This document shows positions 32,955-36,494 of a stretch of 36,494 bases of DNA, piece by piece. Positions within the stretch are counted from its first letter, which is position 1; every line of letters begins with the position of its first letter. The DNA is from Williamwhitmania sp. Its GTDB lineage: Bacteria > Bacteroidota > Bacteroidia > Bacteroidales > Williamwhitmaniaceae. The notes beneath the pieces are model-generated. The model was not told the origin of the DNA. It made no database searches and saw only the letters and a list, made by a program, of their open reading frames with translations. The position numbers were made by a program, and so were the translations under genes. The DNA is taken from contig DATKVT010000063.1 of NCBI GenBank assembly GCA_035529935.1, positions 1 to 36,494 of the forward strand. Direction: 5' to 3'.

Positions 32955-33329
32955 ATGAAGTACCATTTAATTGAGCGGGCAAACCCGCTGAACCGAGAGG
33001 CGAAAAAGTGGTATGCCTCTCCGGTAAACGACGGTAAGATTAGTAAAACGGAGCTGGCCAAGGAGATTACCGGCATGTCGTCGCTCTCGCGGGGCGACGT
33101 GTCCAACGTAATTGAGAGCCTGCTGGAGGCCATGCCCAAGTACCTGCTCATGGGCAAGAGCGTAAGTCTAGGTGAGTTTGGCACCCTGCGCCTCTCCTTT
33201 ACCAGCGAGGGCGTGGATACCCAAGAGGCGTTCAACACCGGAAAGATTACGGGAGTAAAGGTAATCTTTACGCCGGGGGTGGAGCTCAAGCGGGCCATTG
33301 AAGCTGTGAGCTTTGAGCGGGATGAGTAG
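32955..33329 (+). CDS. HU/IHF family DNA-binding protein, Bacteroidetes type
   Basis: A 124-residue HU-related protein. The opening MKYHLIERANPLNREAKKWY with an added N-terminal segment is typical of the Bacteroidetes HU-like subfamily. The HU fold follows: KTELAKEITGMSSLSRGDV (about 31-49), VIESLLEAMPKYLLMGKSVS, LGEFGTLRLSF, and the C-terminal VKVIFTPGVELKRAIEAV. Such proteins bend and compact DNA and may regulate nearby genes. The base composition is like that of the core genome, so the gene is probably native and marks the junction with the AT-rich segment that follows. Upstream lies a set of inverted repeats around a -7 box, which may control it. Confidence 0.92.
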   Translation: MKYHLIERANPLNREAKKWYASPVNDGKISKTELAKEITGMSSLSRGDVSNVIESLLEAMPKYLLMGKSVSLGEFGTLRLSFTSEGVDTQEAFNTGKITGVKVIFTPGVELKRAIEAVSFERDE

Positions 33330-33371
33330 CTCCGCTACCTAGCGCGGCCCTGCCCACAAGCCAACCGCAAT

Positions 33372-33408
33372 GTTTCTCCGCGGCGAATATGCTTCGCCGC
33401 TGGGAAAC
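33372..33408. other. Strong hairpin after the HU-like gene
   Basis: A 16-bp stem (33372-33387 with 33393-33408, loop TATGC) has one mismatch and one wobble pair. Its GC core is GCGGCGAA/TTCGCCGC. No T run follows on the plus strand, so it is not a standard terminator, though it may end the HU transcript or block it from entering the RiPP genes. From 33410 to 33585 the sequence is AT-rich and I see no clear promoter. Confidence 0.6.
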
Positions 33409-33586
33409 AAAGGGAGAAAATATATATTACATACTTGGTATAAAGCAATTTTACTCCATTTGTTCACAAAATAAACACGATTGAGATCATAGCAAACTAT
33501 TAAAAGGATATTCGATTAAGATTAAATTAACACATGCAAAACTTTGGAAAATATCTTGATTAATAACAAAAATAATGATTCAATTG

Positions 33587-33596
33587 AAAGGAGGTG
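33587..33596 (+). promoter_or_regulatory. Strong Shine-Dalgarno site of the RiPP precursor gene
   Basis: AAAGGAGGTG is a near-complete complement of the 16S rRNA tail, placed 8 bases before the ATG. Such sites are rare in Bacteroidetes and normal in Firmicutes, so it decides the start of the short gene and hints at foreign origin. Confidence 0.8.
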
Positions 33597-33604
33597 TGAA
33601 AAAT

Positions 33605-33721
33605 ATGACTTACAAAAAACCAAAAATCTTGGCTCAAAGTACTGTGCAGATGGCTGAATGTCGTCCTAATAGTAAGCCAAGTGGCAGACCTTGTAAACCA
33701 GGAGGACCTGGTGGACGTTAA
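33605..33721 (+). CDS. Putative RiPP precursor peptide, 38 residues
   Basis: A short gene encoding a peptide that starts MTYKKPKILAQSTVQMAE and ends CRPNSKPSGR, PCKPGGPGGR. The KKPKILAQS leader resembles the KPxIxAxS leaders of peptides that are modified by radical SAM/SPASM enzymes in Firmicutes. The presumed core, from about residue 17, has two cysteines (C19, C30) and is rich in Pro, Gly, Ser and basic residues. It lies 76 bases before the maturase gene, in the same direction, with a strong ribosome-binding site. The cysteines could accept thioether links, as in ranthipeptides, but the Pro/Gly/Arg-rich core does not match a class I know. No exporter gene is nearby. Confidence 0.72.
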   Translation: MTYKKPKILAQSTVQMAECRPNSKPSGRPCKPGGPGGR

Positions 33722-33733
33722 TTGACAAATAAT

Positions 33734-33772
33734 TCAGGCGGCGGTGTTATACAATTAAAACTCGTCGCCTGA
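33734..33772 (+). terminator. Hairpin between precursor and maturase genes (probable attenuator)
   Basis: TCAGGCGGCG (33734-33743) pairs with CGTCGCCTGA (33763-33772) over 10 bp with one G-U pair and a 19-base loop. No long T run follows, so partial read-through or mRNA protection is more likely than a full stop. Such hairpins often allow more precursor than enzyme to be made in RiPP operons. Confidence 0.6.
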
Positions 33773-33780
33773 TTACTTAA

Positions 33781-33790
33781 AGAAAGGAGA
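33781..33790 (+). promoter_or_regulatory. Shine-Dalgarno site of the radical SAM gene
   Basis: AGAAAGGAGA lies 7 bases before the ATG at 33798. It fixes the start and is again Firmicute-like. Confidence 0.75.
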
Positions 33791-33797
33791 TTTTAAA

Positions 33798-35276
33798 ATG
33801 TTTTTCAAGCAAAAATCAAATGTTATATTCAGAAATTATGAGTCTTTCGGATATATAACGGATAATAGAAATTTTGGATATCAGCAAACGGGTGATAACG
33901 AAAACTACATCGGTGACAAAATTCTATCAGAAACTGGGGCAGTTTTTATGTCTGCTTTAGATAGAAAAGCACAAACCATTGATGAACTTGCAATAAAAAT
34001 AAATACACAATTTACCGATGTTGACATTAGAACAATAAAAACTGACGCCATAGAATTTTATTACATGCTTGAACGGGATGGATTTATTGTATCGGGCGAA
34101 ACAATGCAAGAGTGCAATGAAAAAGACGTAAGGTTTTCATACAAGACATTAGAACCTAAAATAGAAAAAAAGGATTTTTCTCCAACTGCTATGCATCTTG
34201 AAAAAACCGCGCAGAATTTTTTTGAAGAATACTTTGAAGGCAAGCCTCAGCTTACAAATTTGCACATAGAAATTACAAGCATGTGTAATGAAAGGTGCGT
34301 GCATTGTTATATTCCACATGAAGACAAAGTGAGCTATATCGTACCTGATTTATTTTATAAGGTACTAGAGCAATCTAGGAATATGAGGTTGTTGCATTTA
34401 ACGTTAAGTGGTGGTGAGCCAATGTTGCACAAGAACTTTTGCGATTTTATAAGAGCATGTAGAGAAAATGACTTTTCGGTAAATGTGCTTAGTAATTTAA
34501 CATTACTCAATGATGAGATTGTAAAAGAAATGAAGATGAACCCGCTTTTAGGTGTTCAAGTCTCATTATACTCAATGGATCCAAATATTCACGATGAGAT
34601 AACTCAAATGAAAGGGAGTTTTGAAAAAACAAAAAATGCGATTTTGAAACTAATTGAAAACGATATCCCTTTGCAAATAAGTTGCCCAATCATGAAACAA
34701 AATAAAGACTGTTATCTGGAAGTTACAAAGTGGGCCGAAAAGTATAAAATTCACGTTGGAGATGATTATGTTATCATAGCAGGTTATAATCATACGGGCC
34801 AAAATCTGAGTTGTCGTCTATCAATTAATGAAGTCAAAGAAGTTATCACAGACAAGGTTACGAATGATACAAAATATTTGGAGCAAATAGAAACGGCAGC
34901 TGAGAAGAAAAAAAGTATTACAGGCAACGATTTTGTTTGTACCGTTTGTCGTTCCACTATTTGTATAGCAGACAACGGAAATGTATATCCATGTGAAGGT
35001 TGGATAGATTATGTTGTTGGTAATGTGAAAGAAACTTCTCTCGATGACATTTGGGATAATTCTGAAAAAGTGCAGTATTTAAGAGGCTTGCGCAATCATG
35101 ACTTTCCTAAATGCTTACAATGTACCGACAAAGAGTTTTGCACCATGTGTATGGTTAGAAATGCAAATGAAAACCCTCAAGGAAACCCTTTAGTGGTTAA
35201 TGAGTTTTTTTGCGATATCGCAAAACTTAATAGAGAAATGGTATTTAAACGGAAGGAGCAATTTATGAATTCTTAG
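33798..35276 (+). CDS. PqqD-like/radical SAM/SPASM peptide maturase
   Basis: A 492-residue enzyme expected to modify the small peptide coded just upstream. The N-terminal 105 residues look like a PqqD-type RiPP recognition element (ETGAVFMSALDRKAQTIDEL, then YMLERDGFIV). The radical SAM core holds C163, C167 and C170 (CNERCVHC, the CxxxCxxC site for the [4Fe-4S] cluster and S-adenosylmethionine) and GGEP at 205-208. The C-terminal SPASM domain has many cysteines (C381, C384, C389, C399, C439, C442, C448, C451, C472) for two extra clusters, with the typical GNVYPCEGW and GNVKETSLDDIW phrases. The gene is AT-rich and has a strong Shine-Dalgarno site, unlike its neighbours, which suggests transfer from a Firmicute. 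The chemistry (thioether, C-C or epimerisation) is not known. Confidence 0.9.
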   Translation: MFFKQKSNVIFRNYESFGYITDNRNFGYQQTGDNENYIGDKILSETGAVFMSALDRKAQTIDELAIKINTQFTDVDIRTIKTDAIEFYYMLERDGFIVSGETMQECNEKDVRFSYKTLEPKIEKKDFSPTAMHLEKTAQNFFEEYFEGKPQLTNLHIEITSMCNERCVHCYIPHEDKVSYIVPDLFYKVLEQSRNMRLLHLTLSGGEPMLHKNFCDFIRACRENDFSVNVLSNLTLLNDEIVKEMKMNPLLGVQVSLYSMDPNIHDEITQMKGSFEKTKNAILKLIENDIPLQISCPIMKQNKDCYLEVTKWAEKYKIHVGDDYVIIAGYNHTGQNLSCRLSINEVKEVITDKVTNDTKYLEQIETAAEKKKSITGNDFVCTVCRSTICIADNGNVYPCEGWIDYVVGNVKETSLDDIWDNSEKVQYLRGLRNHDFPKCLQCTDKEFCTMCMVRNANENPQGNPLVVNEFFCDIAKLNREMVFKRKEQFMNS

Positions 35277-35465
35277 TGCCAATAATATGCCTCGACAAGG
35301 GAGTAGCTACCGTCCACTAAACTAACGGAGAGAGCCGCTTAAACATCACATACTATTCCACCAACAGCCTTATATTCCAATCAATGTTAAACAACTTGTG
35401 ATAATGGTTTTTATATTTATTTACTGTGTGATTTCTAACACAAATAAACGAATTGTAAGTAAAGT
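35277..35465. other. AT-rich spacer with a motif resembling the start of the 325-bp repeat
   Basis: CCACTAAACTAACGGAGA at about 35316-35333 recalls TCCTAAATAACGGAGA, the opening of repeat copies D and E, but the match does not continue. No gene or clear terminator is seen in this stretch. Confidence 0.35.
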
Positions 35466-35906
35466 TTAGATATGTAACTGATAAGAGTTATCCCAGCCAT
35501 TATAAATGAGTGTACAGATAGATAATATGTCTCGTCCAATCAATGCAGCATATGGTTGCTTTTCTAAATCAGCACCAAGTGCTTGAACTGGGAAAACATT
35601 ATTAGTTAAACTTGGCAAAGCAAAACCTAAGTCATAAATTGGTTGTTGAGTTGTACCGGATGGTGTATGAACAGAAATAACATCCCTAGCAATTAACCCC
35701 AATTCTTTAGCTATTGGATCGTTTATACAGGATCCACTTGCACCAGTATCAATAAGTGCAATGACTTTTTTAGAAGGAGGATTTTTCCCTTCACTCATCA
35801 TTTTTAAAAAGATTGGCTGAGAAGGGAAAATTACAATCTCAACGATAGGACCAATTTGCTGAAGATTTGGAACTCTATTAGGAAATACAGGCATACTTTT
35901 AAGCAA
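35466..35906 (-). CDS. Retropepsin-like aspartic protease
   Basis: A 146-residue protein with the aspartic protease motif IALIDTGASGSCIN (about 50-63), in which DTGAS carries the catalytic aspartate, and the later hydrophobic motif AALIGRDILS (about 119-128). The size and the single motif are typical of retropepsin-like enzymes that act as dimers. No signal peptide is seen. It starts 8 bases inside the end of the small upstream gene, so the two are co-translated. Its position beside a RiPP operon could suggest peptide trimming, but the genes are on the opposite strand, and pairs of this kind also occur on their own in Bacteroidetes, so that link is weak. Confidence 0.82.
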   Translation of the reverse strand: MLKSMPVFPNRVPNLQQIGPIVEIVIFPSQPIFLKMMSEGKNPPSKKVIALIDTGASGSCINDPIAKELGLIARDVISVHTPSGTTQQPIYDLGFALPSLTNNVFPVQALGADLEKQPYAALIGRDILSICTLIYNGWDNSYQLHI

Positions 35907-36132
35907 ATATAAGGTTCCTAGAAAAATTTACGACGATGTCGCTTTCATTGATATTCTTAACTAAGAAAGGTACATCACCATACTTGTCAATCCCCGCTTT
36001 TAATGCATCCAATCTTGACTGCCATATTCCTAATACTTCCTCTCCTTTGATGACAACAAATCCCCCTTGTGGAGATTGGGCTAAATAATCAGCCTTAATT
36101 TTCTTATAAACTTCTAATTCTTTCTCAAACAT
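35899..36132 (-). CDS. Small protein paired with the retropepsin-like protease
   Basis: A 77-residue soluble protein (MFEKELEVYKKIKADYLAQS opening, then GGFVVIKGEEVLGIWQSRLD). It resembles short proteins of the DUF5678 type that lie before retropepsin-like genes, with a small beta-sheet pattern around VIKGEEVLGIW. The function is unknown; it may be a partner or substrate of the protease. The 8-base overlap with the next gene shows translational coupling. A CAAAGTTA sequence at 36182-36189, that is TAACTTTG on the minus strand, is a likely -7 box about 50 bases upstream, without a clear -33 box. Confidence 0.72.
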   Translation of the reverse strand: MFEKELEVYKKIKADYLAQSPQGGFVVIKGEEVLGIWQSRLDALKAGIDKYGDVPFLVKNINESDIVVNFSRNLIFA

Positions 36133-36494
36133 ATGTCATATGTTTTAGGTTAGGTGTATAAAGGTAACAAAAAATTGAGTGCAAAGTTAATATGATTGTT
36201 AAAAAACATTACACTCAACAGCAAATTTATTACAGTAAGTTGTGATGGTTTTAAAAGTTCATTTCTTTTTACTACTTGTTCCTAATGTGAGATAGAGTTG
36301 CAGTTTTAAATTCCCTTAACCAACCAATTTGTAGAGCGTTCCATTTCCCGCTAGCCCGGAGTGTGTCCTGAAGTAAGAAGGACAAAATTTAGCAATAAAC
36401 GAAGTTCTTTTACGTGCTGTATAAAAGATGAAGGGGTTCGCCCGCCGGCGGATGAACCTTCGCAATCGCTGTGCAGGCAGAGGTTGCAAACCGC
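36133..36494. other. Right-edge noncoding region with REP-like hairpins
   Basis: No gene is supported here. Near the end lies an imperfect palindrome GGTTCGCCCGCCGGCGGATG followed by AACC (about 36435-36458). The last bases, GGTTGCAAACCGC, look like one arm of the GC-rich interspersed palindromes found in many Bacteroidetes genomes. A repeat at a contig end would explain why the assembly stops here. Confidence 0.35.

Noticed and set aside
32897..33298. Minus-strand frame of 133 codons
   Set aside because: It is antisense to the well-supported HU-like gene.
33372..33408. Strong hairpin as intrinsic terminator
   Set aside because: There is no T run after the stem on the plus strand, so it is reported only as a hairpin.
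35316..35333. Another copy of the 325-bp repeat after the maturase gene
   Set aside because: Only about 18 bases resemble its start (CTAACGGAGA), and the following sequence does not match.

Overview
The window looks like a chromosomal contig of a Bacteroidetes bacterium, probably Bacteroidales-like. The signs are a secreted protein with a type IX secretion sorting domain, a Bacteroidetes-type promoter (TTG, 19 bases, TACATTTG at 8474-8503), a fused ResB-CcsA cytochrome c assembly protein, a Bacteroidetes-type GYDIA GHMP kinase, and the near absence of Shine-Dalgarno sites except in one foreign-looking segment. The left edge cuts an IS1595-type transposase. The right edge ends in hairpin-rich, repeat-like sequence. 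No tRNA, rRNA or CRISPR array was seen.

Region 1 (1-9730) is mixed housekeeping: a small membrane protein, a T9SS cargo protein, a MazE/MazF-type toxin-antitoxin pair, a TrmA/RumA-type RNA uracil methyltransferase, an Xaa-Pro aminopeptidase, the ResB-CcsA fusion and a YqhD-type alcohol dehydrogenase. Region 2 (9730-14400, minus strand) holds a deoxyhypusine-synthase-like gene next to a pyruvoyl-dependent arginine decarboxylase (polyamine metabolism), then an envelope-stress operon: ECF sigma factor, zinc-finger anti-sigma, and two Spy/CpxP-like periplasmic proteins. Two promoter-like sites with identical boxes and spacing lie before the sigma and the anti-sigma gene. Region 3 (14500-16730) pairs a sensor-only HAMP protein with a TrkH potassium transporter.

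Region 4 (16900-27990) is the metabolic core. The two subunits of a methylcrotonyl-CoA-type carboxylase, an enoyl-CoA (methylglutaconyl-CoA) hydratase and an acyl-CoA dehydrogenase are followed at once by type 2 IPP isomerase, HMG-CoA reductase, a GYDIA GHMP kinase, diphosphomevalonate decarboxylase and mevalonate kinase. The leucine route ends in HMG-CoA and the mevalonate route starts from it. No HMG-CoA synthase, thiolase or HMG-CoA lyase is in the window, so the layout suggests a leucine-to-isoprenoid channel, or the reverse flow from HMG-CoA to isovaleryl-CoA.

Region 5 (27980-32520) is an accessory array on the plus strand: an alpha/beta hydrolase, an unknown 116-residue protein, an SRPBCC protein and a PD-(D/E)XK-like protein, separated by a 325-bp repeat family (two full copies, three partial ones). 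Two large imperfect hairpins resemble integron attC sites. The nuclease-like gene is bounded by an exact 10-bp inverse pair, as expected of an integron cassette. No integrase is visible, so this may be a CALIN-like array.

Region 6 (32760-36494) has an HU-like DNA-binding protein. It is followed by an AT-rich segment with strong Shine-Dalgarno sites that encodes a 38-residue putative RiPP precursor and a PqqD-like/radical SAM/SPASM maturase, probably acquired from a Firmicute. A retropepsin-like aspartic protease and a small partner lie on the opposite strand.
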